Shown here: piece by piece, positions 20,570 to 27,535 of the stretch
Position numbering within the stretch: the first letter of the stretch is position 1
How the letters are laid out: each line of letters opens with the position of its first letter
Assembly: GCF_007989625.1 (NCBI RefSeq)
Contig: NZ_BJUK01000004.1
Coordinates: 62,001-126,000 of the forward strand
Length of the DNA: 64,000 bases
Direction of reading: 5' to 3'
Source of the DNA: Bisbaumannia pacifica
Lineage (GTDB): Bacteria; Pseudomonadota; Gammaproteobacteria; Pseudomonadales; Halomonadaceae
Notes under the pieces: model-generated
The model's input: the letters and a program-made list of their open reading frames with translations, nothing else
What the model was told of the DNA's origin: nothing
Database searches by the model: none
Program-made: the position numbers and the translations under genes

Positions 20570-21552
20570 TGGACACCACCCAGACCCTTTCCCCCACCCG
20601 GCAGCGCCAGCGCCGCGCCCAGTGGCGCCGCCAGGCGCTGACCCTGGCGCTGCTGGCCGTGGGCCTCGTGGCCCCCTTCGTCGCCTACCCGGTGTTCCTG
20701 ATGAAGGTGCTGTGCTTCGCGCTCTTCGCCTGCGCCTTCAACCTGCTGCTCGGCTATGCGGGGCTGCTCTCCTTCGGCCACGCCGCTTTCCTGGCCACCG
20801 GCGGCTATGTCACCGGTTACCTGCTGGCCAGCTACCCGGGGCTGACCCCGGAGCTCGGTATCCTCACCGGCACCGCCGCCGCCGTGGCGCTGGGAGCGCT
20901 GTTCGGGGTGCTGTCGATCCGTCGCCAGGGCATCTACTTCGCCATGGTGACCCTGGCCCTGGCCCAGCTGATGTTCTTCGTCTTCGTGCAGTCGCCCTTC
21001 ACCGGCGGCGAGGACGGCCTGCACGGCGTGCCCCGGGGCGAGCTGTTCGGGCTGATCAGCCTCAACAGCAACCTGGCCATGTACTACTTCGTCTTCGCGG
21101 TCTTCCTGATCGGCTTCGCCATCATCCAGCGCGCCGTGCACTCGCCCTTCGGCCAGGTGCTCAAGGCGATCCGCGAGAACGAACCCCGGGCGGTGTCGCT
21201 GGGCTACAACGTCGACGCCTACAAGCTGCTGGCCTTCGTGCTCTCCGCGGGCCTCGCCGGCCTGGCCGGCTCCACCAAGACGCTGGTCTTCCAGCTCGCC
21301 TCGCTGACCGACGCCCACTGGCACATGTCCGGCGAGGTGATCCTGATGACCCTGCTCGGCGGCGTCGGCACCCTGTTCGGCCCCCTGGTCGGCGCCGGCC
21401 TGGTGGTCAGCCTCCAGCACCTGCTCGCCCAGTCGCCGCTGGGCAACTGGGTCAGCGTCATCCTCGGCCTGATCTTCGTCGTCTGCGTGCTCAGCTTCCG
21501 CAGCGGCATCGTCGGCGAAATCCTCAAGTCCTACCGCAAGAACTTCAAGTAA
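20566..21552 (+). CDS. ABC transporter permease, LivM-type
   Basis: Second permease of the importer, 328 residues with about nine hydrophobic helices. It shows the LivM hallmarks FNLLLGYAGLLSFGHAAFLA, AIRENEPRAVSLGYNV and the GGVGTLFGPLVGA loop. A strong GGAGG overlaps the previous stop. It is the last gene of the five-gene operon and is followed by a terminator. An ATG directly after the first one (20569) is an equivalent start. Confidence 0.92.
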   Translation: MMDTTQTLSPTRQRQRRAQWRRQALTLALLAVGLVAPFVAYPVFLMKVLCFALFACAFNLLLGYAGLLSFGHAAFLATGGYVTGYLLASYPGLTPELGILTGTAAAVALGALFGVLSIRRQGIYFAMVTLALAQLMFFVFVQSPFTGGEDGLHGVPRGELFGLISLNSNLAMYYFVFAVFLIGFAIIQRAVHSPFGQVLKAIRENEPRAVSLGYNVDAYKLLAFVLSAGLAGLAGSTKTLVFQLASLTDAHWHMSGEVILMTLLGGVGTLFGPLVGAGLVVSLQHLLAQSPLGNWVSVILGLIFVVCVLSFRSGIVGEILKSYRKNFK

Positions 21553-21572
21553 CTCCCCCATGCCTCAAGCTT

Positions 21573-21595
21573 GGCGCCCCAAGGGCGCCTTTTTT
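21573..21595 (+). terminator. Terminator of the ABC transporter operon
   Basis: A 7-bp GC stem (GGCGCCC / GGGCGCC) with a CAA loop and a run of six T, 20 bp after the LivM-type stop. Confidence 0.9.
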
Positions 21596-21671
21596 CTGCA
21601 ACCACCACCGGCCTTCGGGATCGCCACTAGTCTTGGGGGGCTGCTGGTTTCTGTGAGAAGGACTCTGGTTT

Positions 21672-21821
21672 TGTGGGAGCGCGGATTCCGCGCGAATGAC
21701 CCGCAGGACACCAGGCCATGGCCACCAGCCTTGGGGGAGGGCTGCTTGGCCTCTGTGGGACCGCCACTGGTGGTGCTTTTGTAGGAGCGCGGATTCCGCG
21801 CGATATCGCCCGAAGGGCGAT
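21672..21821. repeat. Intergenic palindromic (REP-like) elements, copy 3 (two units)
   Basis: Two units, TTGTGGGAGCGCGGATTCCG at about 21672 and TGTAGGAGCGCGGATTCCGC at about 21779, each forming the GCGCGG/CCGCGC hairpin. The second continues into GATATCGCCCGAAGGGCGAT. Same family as the other gaps. The 498-bp gap 21553-22050 otherwise holds only the terminator and the direct repeat at 21832. Confidence 0.8.
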
Positions 21822-21831
21822 CCTGGCTGCC

Positions 21832-21966
21832 CAGCCTTTGCACCCCCAATTTCCCTTGCCTACGCTAATTCACGATTACCGCTGAGACAGTCAGGGATGG
21901 CAACCAGCCCTCAGGGACTACCGCATGGATCGCGGCCGCCACCGTAAGACGCAGAGTACTGCCACC
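21832..21966 (+). repeat. Direct repeat A flanking the acylase gene
   Basis: This ~130-bp segment is a diverged copy of 23228-23356 in the same orientation. Shared pieces include CCTTTGCA, CTTGC, CGCTGAGA, GTCAGG, and a near-identical core at 21912-21954 (CAGGGACTACCGCATGGAT, then GCGGCCGCCA and TAAGACGCAG). The two copies bracket one gene (22051-23100). Confidence 0.7.
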
Positions 21967-22050
21967 AACCATGCGGCATGGCCAACGACCGCCGGGGTCG
22001 TTGAGGCAGGGAAGCCATCAACATCACGTATCACCAGGAGGAAACGTGAC

Positions 22051-23100
22051 ATGAAGCAAAAATGGACTTTGACCGGCGCATTCATGGCCACAGCAGCCGT
22101 GCTTATGCCTCTTCAATCCGTCGATGCTTGCACGCGTGTGCTATGGAACGACAACGACCTGGCCGTCGTGGTCGGGCGCACGATGGACTGGCCGGAATCC
22201 ACGGAGCCGGTGCTGACCGTTATGCCACGGGGCATGGAGCGTGACGGTGGTCGCACCGGTTCCACGGTCACGGTCGAGGAGAACCCGGCGCAGTGGACAT
22301 CCCAGTACGCGAGCATGGTCACCACGATTTACGGAGTCGGCTCGGTCGATGGCTTCAATGAGCGGGGCCTGGCGGGCCACCTGCTTTACCTGAACGCCGC
22401 CGACTTCGGCGAGCGCGATCCTAGCAAGCCGGGCGTGCAGGCGGGGCTGTGGCTGCAGTTCGTGCTCGATAATGCGGCAACCGTGGCCGAGGCCATCGAG
22501 GCGCTCGATACGGTGCAGATCGTCATGACCGAGGCCGCGGGCCACAAGTCTTACGTTCACATGGCCATCGAAGACGCCAACGGTGACTCCGCCATCATCG
22601 AATATATCGACGGCGAGCCGGTGATCCACCATGGCCAGGAATATCGGATCATGACCAACGACCCGACCTATGACGAGCAGCTGGAATTGCTGGCGCAGCT
22701 GGACTTCTCCGACCCCAGCAGTGACACGCCGTTGCCGGGCAACGTCAAGGCCACCGACCGCTTCCAGCGCGCCGCCTACTATTCGGCGATGTTGCCGGAG
22801 CCTAGCAATGAGCGTGAAGCGATCGCCGGAATTCTGGCGATTGCACGCAATGTTTCCGTTCCCTTCGGCGCCCCCTACAAGGACTTTGGTATCTACAACA
22901 CGGAATATCGTACGGCCATCAACCTCACCGACAGGCGCTACTTCTTCGAGCTGACCACCAGCCCCAACGTGATCTGGGCGGAGCTCGACGGCTTCGGCCT
23001 GGAGGCCGGTGCGCCGGTGATGACGCTGGACCCGGACGATATCGACCTGGCAGGGGACGTCACGGCCAGCTTCCAACCGGCTGAGAGCGCTCCCTTCTGA
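22051..23100 (+). CDS. Secreted penicillin V acylase / choloylglycine hydrolase family Ntn-hydrolase
   Basis: The 349-residue product has a signal peptide whose removal would expose Cys27 (SVDA then CTRVLW), the N-terminal catalytic nucleophile of this family. Downstream are GRTMDWPES (conserved Arg and Asp of the active site), NERGLAGHLLYLN and the YNTEYRTAINL/RRYFFEL region. Members cleave amide bonds of penicillin V, conjugated bile salts or, in several Gram-negative bacteria, acyl-homoserine lactones; here the substrate is unknown. AGGAGGAAA precedes the ATG. The gene is less GC-rich than the housekeeping genes and lies between two direct repeats, suggesting acquisition. Confidence 0.88.
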   Translation: MKQKWTLTGAFMATAAVLMPLQSVDACTRVLWNDNDLAVVVGRTMDWPESTEPVLTVMPRGMERDGGRTGSTVTVEENPAQWTSQYASMVTTIYGVGSVDGFNERGLAGHLLYLNAADFGERDPSKPGVQAGLWLQFVLDNAATVAEAIEALDTVQIVMTEAAGHKSYVHMAIEDANGDSAIIEYIDGEPVIHHGQEYRIMTNDPTYDEQLELLAQLDFSDPSSDTPLPGNVKATDRFQRAAYYSAMLPEPSNEREAIAGILAIARNVSVPFGAPYKDFGIYNTEYRTAINLTDRRYFFELTTSPNVIWAELDGFGLEAGAPVMTLDPDDIDLAGDVTASFQPAESAPF

Positions 23101-23227
23101 GGCAGCTCGCCTGATCGCTGCATTTGAGAGTCCCCATAGGCCGCGCCGCAGGCGCGGCCTATGGGCAATGCCACCAGACTTGGGAAAACCACCACCCCCT
23201 ACCAATCTCCAATCCCTTTCCACCCCC

Positions 23228-23356
23228 CAACCTTTGCATCCCCCACCCCCCTTGCTTACTCTTGATACTTAAGGCCGCTGAGAGGGTCAGGAACAACAAC
23301 AAGCACGCAGGGACTACCGCATGGATGGCGGCCGCCATCATAAGACGCAGGGTAGG
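23228..23356 (+). repeat. Direct repeat B flanking the acylase gene
   Basis: Second copy of the repeat at 21832-21966, same orientation, with the conserved core at 23308-23350. It lies 128 bp after the acylase stop, just before the cassette region. Confidence 0.7.
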
Positions 23357-23921
23357 GGCGGTAGCGTGCCTGGAGTCTTCGGCACCTCACCAGCCAGCCA
23401 CCGAGTATGATTGAAACCGGCAAAAGCAGAAGTCGCACGAACTCTGCATATGACGCCAAGCTATAATTAATTTTCTTTGGTGTCAGAAGGTTGGCGTTGA
23501 ACGGTAGGCTGCATTTGTCGGACGAACGTGCCAGCACGTTGATCCAATCATAGGACGCGGCGCCTAATACCTGTTATAGCGCTCGGCCCACACCAGCAGA
23601 AAGAGCAATACTCATAGTCGACCAAGTGCCATCGGCGCTCGTCGGCCGAATGGGAACACAATCAAATCCGTGGTAACTTTGGCCGCAAGTACGTGGCGCT
23701 GCTCTGGGCAATCAGTTGACTGGCATTTGGTACCACCCAGCGGTGGGTAGTTGTCCGAAACATCAAGGCCGACCAAAAGGTCTGAGCTTTCGTTCGGTGG
23801 CGTGAAAATAAGAAGGATCAATGGAAATGGTCACTACCCCACTCTTTTCCAGCACCCTTGACCGTAATGCTCCGGCGGAGCTCCGCAAAGCGTGCTTTCC
23901 TTCCAGGCCGACGCGTCGCGG
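23357..23921. other. Gap of about 570 bp before the cassette array; no confident gene
   Basis: No good + strand gene is visible. A perfect TATAAT (23462-23467) sits in AT-rich sequence inside a stem (GACGCCAA / TTGGTGTC, 23452-23484), but no -35 matches at 16-18 bp. GCGTTGAAC at 23494-23502 fits the GTTRRRY pattern of an integron recombination site. GCGCCTAATAC...GTTATAGCGC at 23560-23582 resembles the short junction at 26408. A minus-strand reading of 69 residues (23612-23821, TTG start) could be a gene remnant. I cannot assign any of these. Confidence 0.35.
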
Positions 23922-23993
23922 CCATAACCAAGCGCTGCACCCGGATAAATTACTCGCTTCGCTCCCAATTTACCGGTGAGCGCGGCGTTATAC
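23922..23993 (+). other. attC-like site 1 (before the RidA cassette)
   Basis: Starts ATAACC (R'') and ends GGCGTTATAC (R'). Inner arms pair GCGC with GCGC and CCGG.TAAATT with AATTTACCGG, with an unpaired ACTCGCTTCGCTCCC tip. Size 72 bp. Confidence 0.7.
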
Positions 23994-24008
23994 CTCAAGG
24001 AGGAGCAT

Positions 24009-24395
24009 ATGAGAAAGCTGGTAAGTTCAGGGTCTCCGTTGGAAGAACCGATTGGGTTTTCCAGAGCATGCAGAGTTGGAAACATGATTTCTGTCTCCGG
24101 CACGGCACCCATAGAGAATGGTGAAACTACCTGCGTTGGGGATGTTTATGGGCAGACCAAGTATTGCCTGGAACTGTCTATTCGGGCTATTGAAGAGGCT
24201 GGAGGAAAACCGACAGATATAATCAGAACTCGCATCATGCTCACTGACATTTCTCGTTGGGAGGAAGCCGCCAAAGCACATGGTGAGCTATTTTCTGCAA
24301 TAAGGCCCGCGTGTACGTTTGTTGAAGTAAGCCGCTTCATCAATCTGGACTGGCTCGTAGAAACGGAGATCGATTGTGTCTTGGGTCAGGTATAA
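24009..24395 (+). CDS. RidA (YjgF/YER057c/UK114) family protein, cassette-borne
   Basis: The 128-residue product has the RidA fold pattern: SRACRVGNMISVSGTAP, QTKYCLELSIRAIEEAGGK, IIRTRIMLTDISRWEEAAKA, and the C-terminal PACTFVEVSRFINLDWLVE. The Arg in RTRIMLTD matches the residue that binds substrate carboxylate in RidA, which deaminates reactive enamines/imines from PLP enzymes. AAGGAGG precedes ATG 24009; a longer in-frame start at 23976 would begin inside attC site 1. The TAA stop forms the first bases of the next attC site. Confidence 0.88.
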   Translation: MRKLVSSGSPLEEPIGFSRACRVGNMISVSGTAPIENGETTCVGDVYGQTKYCLELSIRAIEEAGGKPTDIIRTRIMLTDISRWEEAAKAHGELFSAIRPACTFVEVSRFINLDWLVETEIDCVLGQV

Positions 24396-24473
24396 CAAGG
24401 CCAGGCACGCGACGCCTAATGCATTGCGGCTTCGCCTCCATTCCGCAGCCGCGCATGCTGGCTGGCGTTAGGT
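24390..24473 (+). other. attC-like site 2 (after the RidA cassette)
   Basis: Begins TAACAAGGCCAG at the RidA stop codon and ends TGGCTGGCGTTAGGT, a very typical attC pairing (GCCAG against CTGGC, GCA against TGC). The loop contains TGCGG / CCGCA. Size about 84 bp. Confidence 0.8.
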
Positions 24474-25092
24474 GAAAGACGTGATCGAAAAGAAACTCGA
24501 CAGCCTTACTAGCTGGCAGAATCTTAAGTCAGCCGCCCGATTGCCTTTCGTAGGCTCCATGTATATCTGGATATTTATTGTGCCAATTGCCGCAAAAGCA
24601 TTGGAGAGCATCCCAGAGACAGGAGCATTCACCATATTCGGACAAGATATCCGGCTCAACCTGAGTCTGCCTTTCTCATGGGTGGTTTTCTATTTCTCTG
24701 CACTGGCTTTCGCCGTTGCAAACGTTCTCTTTAAGGTTAGATGCCCCTCCATTATTCAAGAGAATGACAGTTTCAGTGACTTTGCCGCGTCCAGGAAAGG
24801 GATAACTCATCTGGATAAGTATCTCTTCGAGGCTGGAATGAATTGGGAAGGCCTCAGGCAGGCTCTAGAAAGAGCGGATGAGCACTTTCACGGTAATATG
24901 CAAATTGAAGTATATGAAGGGAAATCAGAGCCTCTTCAAAGAGAATTCTGGATGGTAATGCGTTACGCGGATCAGTGTTCGAGTCGTACGCGGTATCTGG
25001 CTGCATTGAGTTATCTATTTGCATTCGCACTAATTGGGGTCGTTATAGTTCAGAATTTAGCCCTGGTGTTCAAGCTTGGAGTGTTGCCATAG
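24472..25092 (+). CDS. Cassette-borne membrane protein of unknown function
   Basis: I do not recognise this 206-residue protein. It has three hydrophobic segments: about residues 26-45 (FVGSMYIWIFIVPIAAKALE), 66-86 (LPFSWVVFYFSALAFAVANV) and 180-200 (YLAALSYLFAFALIGVVIVQ). A soluble charged part of about 90 residues lies between the second and third. The GTG at 24472 overlaps the end of attC site 2. A GTG at 24481 with AGGTGA at good spacing is an equally likely start. A short coding region directly after an attC end and directly before another is typical of a cassette. Confidence 0.7.
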   Translation: MKDVIEKKLDSLTSWQNLKSAARLPFVGSMYIWIFIVPIAAKALESIPETGAFTIFGQDIRLNLSLPFSWVVFYFSALAFAVANVLFKVRCPSIIQENDSFSDFAASRKGITHLDKYLFEAGMNWEGLRQALERADEHFHGNMQIEVYEGKSEPLQREFWMVMRYADQCSSRTRYLAALSYLFAFALIGVVIVQNLALVFKLGVLP

Positions 25093-25098
25093 CCATTC

Positions 25099-25170
25099 AC
25101 CTAACAATCGCAGGCACCGGGACAAAATTTCCGCTGCGCTACAATTTTGCCCGTGCTGCGGGCGTTATGC
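25099..25170 (+). other. attC-like site 3
   Basis: ACCTAACAATCGCAGGCAC on one side and GTGCTGCGGGCGTTATGC on the other pair over most of their length; the CAAAATT / AATTTTG stem closes a short loop. It differs from the site at 27415-27486 at about five positions in the shared ~62 bp, including a compensatory pair change. Size 72 bp. Confidence 0.85.
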
Positions 25171-25182
25171 ATGTGAGAGCAT

Positions 25183-25731
25183 ATGTTAACCGAGACCTTA
25201 AAAAATGACTTTATCCCATTAAAAGGAGAAATGTATCAGCTGTGTCTAAGCCTATACAGCTATCGCGAAAAATTTGACAATCTCGGGGAGAGGTTTCGAA
25301 AAAGCTCGAGGTATTTTCTTCTGGAGGAGGTCACGGCTCTACGTGCTATTTCAAATGAGATAATTATGCACTTATGTAAGCTTGACGAAGACAAGTCCAA
25401 AGTCTCTTTTCATGCGGCAAAAAAGGCCATTAATAAACTTCCAGGATTGGATCACGATAAGCGAATTTTAAATGAAGCAATCAAAAGCTTTCGCGATTCT
25501 ATAAATGCAATAAAGACAAAGCATAGAAATCGATATATTGCACATTTAACAGAAGATGGCTACCCAGAACCGTTTGATCTGCCAGACTTCACAGCAGAGT
25601 TTCAAGAGCTGGTTGAAGAGGCTTATAATGTTTTTACCCTCATCTGGGGGGCTGAAGTCCAATTTGGTTTCAAGGTTGGCTCGCAAGAAAGATTTTTGAA
25701 CTTCAACGAAGAGTTCTTACAAAATGCATAA
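25183..25731 (+). CDS. Cassette-borne HEPN-like protein
   Basis: The 182-residue, all-helical-looking protein carries RNRYIAH at residues 115-121, matching the Rx4-6H motif of HEPN-domain ribonucleases (as in AbiU2-like and many toxin or defence proteins). It is followed by an acidic-aromatic C-terminal half. Overall similarity to a named family is not certain, so this is a motif-level call. The ATG is 13 bp after attC site 3 and the TAA stop forms part of site 4. No partner antitoxin is adjacent in its own cassette. Confidence 0.6.
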   Translation: MLTETLKNDFIPLKGEMYQLCLSLYSYREKFDNLGERFRKSSRYFLLEEVTALRAISNEIIMHLCKLDEDKSKVSFHAAKKAINKLPGLDHDKRILNEAIKSFRDSINAIKTKHRNRYIAHLTEDGYPEPFDLPDFTAEFQELVEEAYNVFTLIWGAEVQFGFKVGSQERFLNFNEEFLQNA

Positions 25732-25803
25732 CAAGGCCATTAAATTCGCTCCCTTCAGTCGCCGGACGCTCGCAAGCTCGCGCCGTTTATGGCAGCGTTA
25801 TGC
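25726..25803 (+). other. attC-like site 4
   Basis: Perfect 7-bp outer arms GCATAAC (25726-25732) and GTTATGC (25797-25803), with inner arms GCCATTAAA / TTTATGGC. It begins at the stop codon of the HEPN-like gene. Size 78 bp. Confidence 0.85.
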
Positions 25804-25840
25804 AAAAAGTACAACAATCTAGCACTAGAGCTAAGCATAT

Positions 25841-26413
25841 ATGTCTTCTTACAAAGAAAGATTCGTTTCGGCAATTAACTATACGAAGAAAATAGGCCTG
25901 GAGCCTGGTGAAACGCCTATTCCTTGGCGTAAAAAAATTTCAGTCAAAAAAGCAAGGGATGTGCTCTTTCTTTCGCGCGATGTGCTAGACGCATTGGGGA
26001 TGCGGCAATCGTCTGATCTTGCAATGAATTGTGTGGCAGTACATTTCGAGCTGCAAAGAGCTATTTATCACTATCTTAATATGAAAACCTACATAACAAT
26101 AGGTGATATATTTTTCTCGGACTATATATATTGCGAAATGTCGCATGAATCGATAGAAAAAGAGATGACGAATCCGGTTCTTGGGGAGCCAATCAAATCC
26201 CATGTCTGGCTGACTCTGCCTGATGGTAGCATTTTAGATTGCACCGGAGAGGCACACTTAGATTTGATATTTGGCAGAGAGGAGCACCCTCTCGAAGAAT
26301 GCCTTTCTTTTATTCCACCTGACAAGAATATTGAGGACGGGTATCGCAGGCCTTTTCTTGTGGGGCCTGAGTTTATGGTTAGAGCCGGTGTATTTACAAA
26401 TCCAAATGCATAA
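25841..26413 (+). CDS. Cassette-borne protein, possible transglutaminase-like fold
   Basis: The 190-residue protein is not one I can name. The order of a Cys in NCVAVHFELQRA (C64), a His in HVWLTLPDG (H121) and an Asp in GSILDCT (D133) is the spacing and context of transglutaminase-like cysteine peptidases, in which an HxW...DGxxxDxT stretch is typical. The fold is an inference. The ATG lies 37 bp after attC site 4. The stop overlaps the short junction at 26408-26427, and the SIR2-like gene follows 29 bp later, so the two may travel together. Confidence 0.55.
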   Translation: MSSYKERFVSAINYTKKIGLEPGETPIPWRKKISVKKARDVLFLSRDVLDALGMRQSSDLAMNCVAVHFELQRAIYHYLNMKTYITIGDIFFSDYIYCEMSHESIEKEMTNPVLGEPIKSHVWLTLPDGSILDCTGEAHLDLIFGREEHPLEECLSFIPPDKNIEDGYRRPFLVGPEFMVRAGVFTNPNA

Positions 26414-26427
26414 TACGCTGTTATGCC
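26408..26427 (+). other. Degenerate or truncated attC-like junction
   Basis: GCATAA at a stop codon and TTATGC are separated by only TACGCTG. These look like the outer R'' and R' arms of an attC site with the central stem missing. Such a site should not fold or recombine like the full ones. Confidence 0.4.
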
Positions 26428-26442
26428 TAAAGGAGGTTCGCC

Positions 26443-27420
26443 TTGCAGACTTTTCAAGAAGCTATAGATTCAGTTGATGAAGACGCCAAGCCATCAATTG
26501 TGCTGGCGAATGGCTTTTCACAGGCCTGGAACGCCAGAATTTTCAACTATGAGAACTTGCTGCAAGCGGCAAACTTCGGTGATCGCGATACGGTAATTCG
26601 ACCGCTATTCCAAAGCCTAGAAACATATGATTTCGAGGCAGTATCGAAACAGCTAACCGCCGCAGAAACAGTGCTGAGAGCATATGATCCGGACAATGCA
26701 TTGATTGAAAGCATCGTTTCTGATAGAGATGTTCTTAAAGATTCTTTGATAACAGCAATATCAAACACTCACCCTAATTTACCCAGTGAAATTACGGACG
26801 ATCAGTATGTGGCTGTCAGGACATTTCTGTCTCAGTTCAATGAGATATTTTCGATTAACTACGACCTTTTGTTTTATTGGGCAAGAAATAAGTACAACTT
26901 AGCACCAGAGAATTATAGAACGGATGATGGATTTCGTGCCCAACGTCGCTGGGAAGGTCATGGCACTGACCAAGAAGTATATTTTCTGCATGGTGGGCTT
27001 CATATTTACGATACAGGTCGTTATATCAAGAAACACGCTTGTACCGATGATGGCGTCACGATTATTGAGCAAGTAAGAGATAATCTAGAGCATGGAAGTT
27101 TCCCATTATTCGTATCTGAGCCCATACATGAGAGAAAAAGGCAGAGGATAGACCACAATCCATACCTGAACTACTGCTTTCAAGCCCTAGGAAACTTGAG
27201 GGGCAGCTTGTTTATTCATGGTCACTCCATGGATGAAAACGATAAGCATATATTTGACCAAATAAAATCTAGCAGGGTATCAAAGGTTTTTGTAAGCATC
27301 TATGGCGACGAGAATACAGCGGCAAATACTAGGACAAAGGCCAATGCTATGGCATTTCTTCAGGGCTTTGGTAAATCTGTTGAATTCTATCAAGCTGAAT
27401 CAGCGCCCGTGTGGGCATAA
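26443..27420 (+). CDS. DUF4917 family, SIR2-like protein (cassette-borne)
   Basis: The 325-residue protein resembles DUF4917 proteins and shows the features of SIR2-like folds: VLANGFS at the start, FSINYDLLFYWA in the middle, YFLHGGLHIYD, and GHSMDENDKHIFDQI towards the end. Such domains bind NAD or related nucleotides and occur in phage defence systems. The start is TTG 26443, chosen because AGGAGG lies six bases before it. The TAA stop starts the last attC site. With the preceding gene it forms a close pair with no complete attC between them. Confidence 0.7.
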   Translation: MQTFQEAIDSVDEDAKPSIVLANGFSQAWNARIFNYENLLQAANFGDRDTVIRPLFQSLETYDFEAVSKQLTAAETVLRAYDPDNALIESIVSDRDVLKDSLITAISNTHPNLPSEITDDQYVAVRTFLSQFNEIFSINYDLLFYWARNKYNLAPENYRTDDGFRAQRRWEGHGTDQEVYFLHGGLHIYDTGRYIKKHACTDDGVTIIEQVRDNLEHGSFPLFVSEPIHERKRQRIDHNPYLNYCFQALGNLRGSLFIHGHSMDENDKHIFDQIKSSRVSKVFVSIYGDENTAANTRTKANAMAFLQGFGKSVEFYQAESAPVWA

Positions 27421-27486
27421 CAATCGCAGGCACGGGGACAAAGTTTTCGCTGCGCTTCAACTTTGCCCGTGCTGCGGGCGTTGAGG
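27415..27486 (+). other. attC-like site 5 (array end)
   Basis: GCATAACAATCGCAGGCAC pairs with GTGCTGCGGGCGTTGAGG; inner stem CAAAGTT / AACTTTG. It is nearly identical to site 3. Chromosomal-type sequence resumes about 50 bp later with the LysR gene. Confidence 0.85.
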
Positions 27487-27535
27487 CTGTAGCAAAAGAG
27501 TACAGTGACGGTATTCACCCGACACACTGCCAGCA

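Larger units (their letters stand above)
23922..27486 (+). mobile_element. Integron-type gene cassette array without integrase (CALIN-like)
   Basis: Five + strand genes with no chromosomal neighbours in common are each followed closely by a short imperfect palindrome that starts with AAC at or just after the stop codon and ends with GCGTT. These are the hallmarks of integron attC sites. The DNA is clearly AT-richer than the flanks. Complete sites are at 23922-23993, 24390-24473, 25099-25170, 25726-25803 and 27415-27486, with a short degenerate one at 26408-26427. No tyrosine recombinase of the IntI type is in the window, so the array would be mobilised in trans or is a relic. Confidence 0.8.

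Noticed and set aside
23612-23821. Minus-strand 69-codon frame in the cassette head region
   Set aside because: It has a TTG start without a ribosome binding site and no family I can name; kept only as a possible remnant in the description of the gap.
26443-27420. True sirtuin deacetylase
   Set aside because: The classic sirtuin GAGxS and zinc-ribbon CxxC pairs are absent; only the SIR2-like fold features remain.
23922-27486. CRISPR array or phage island as the explanation of the AT-rich repeats
   Set aside because: The palindromes are of uneven length, spaced by whole genes and sit at stop codons; no cas genes or phage structural genes are present.
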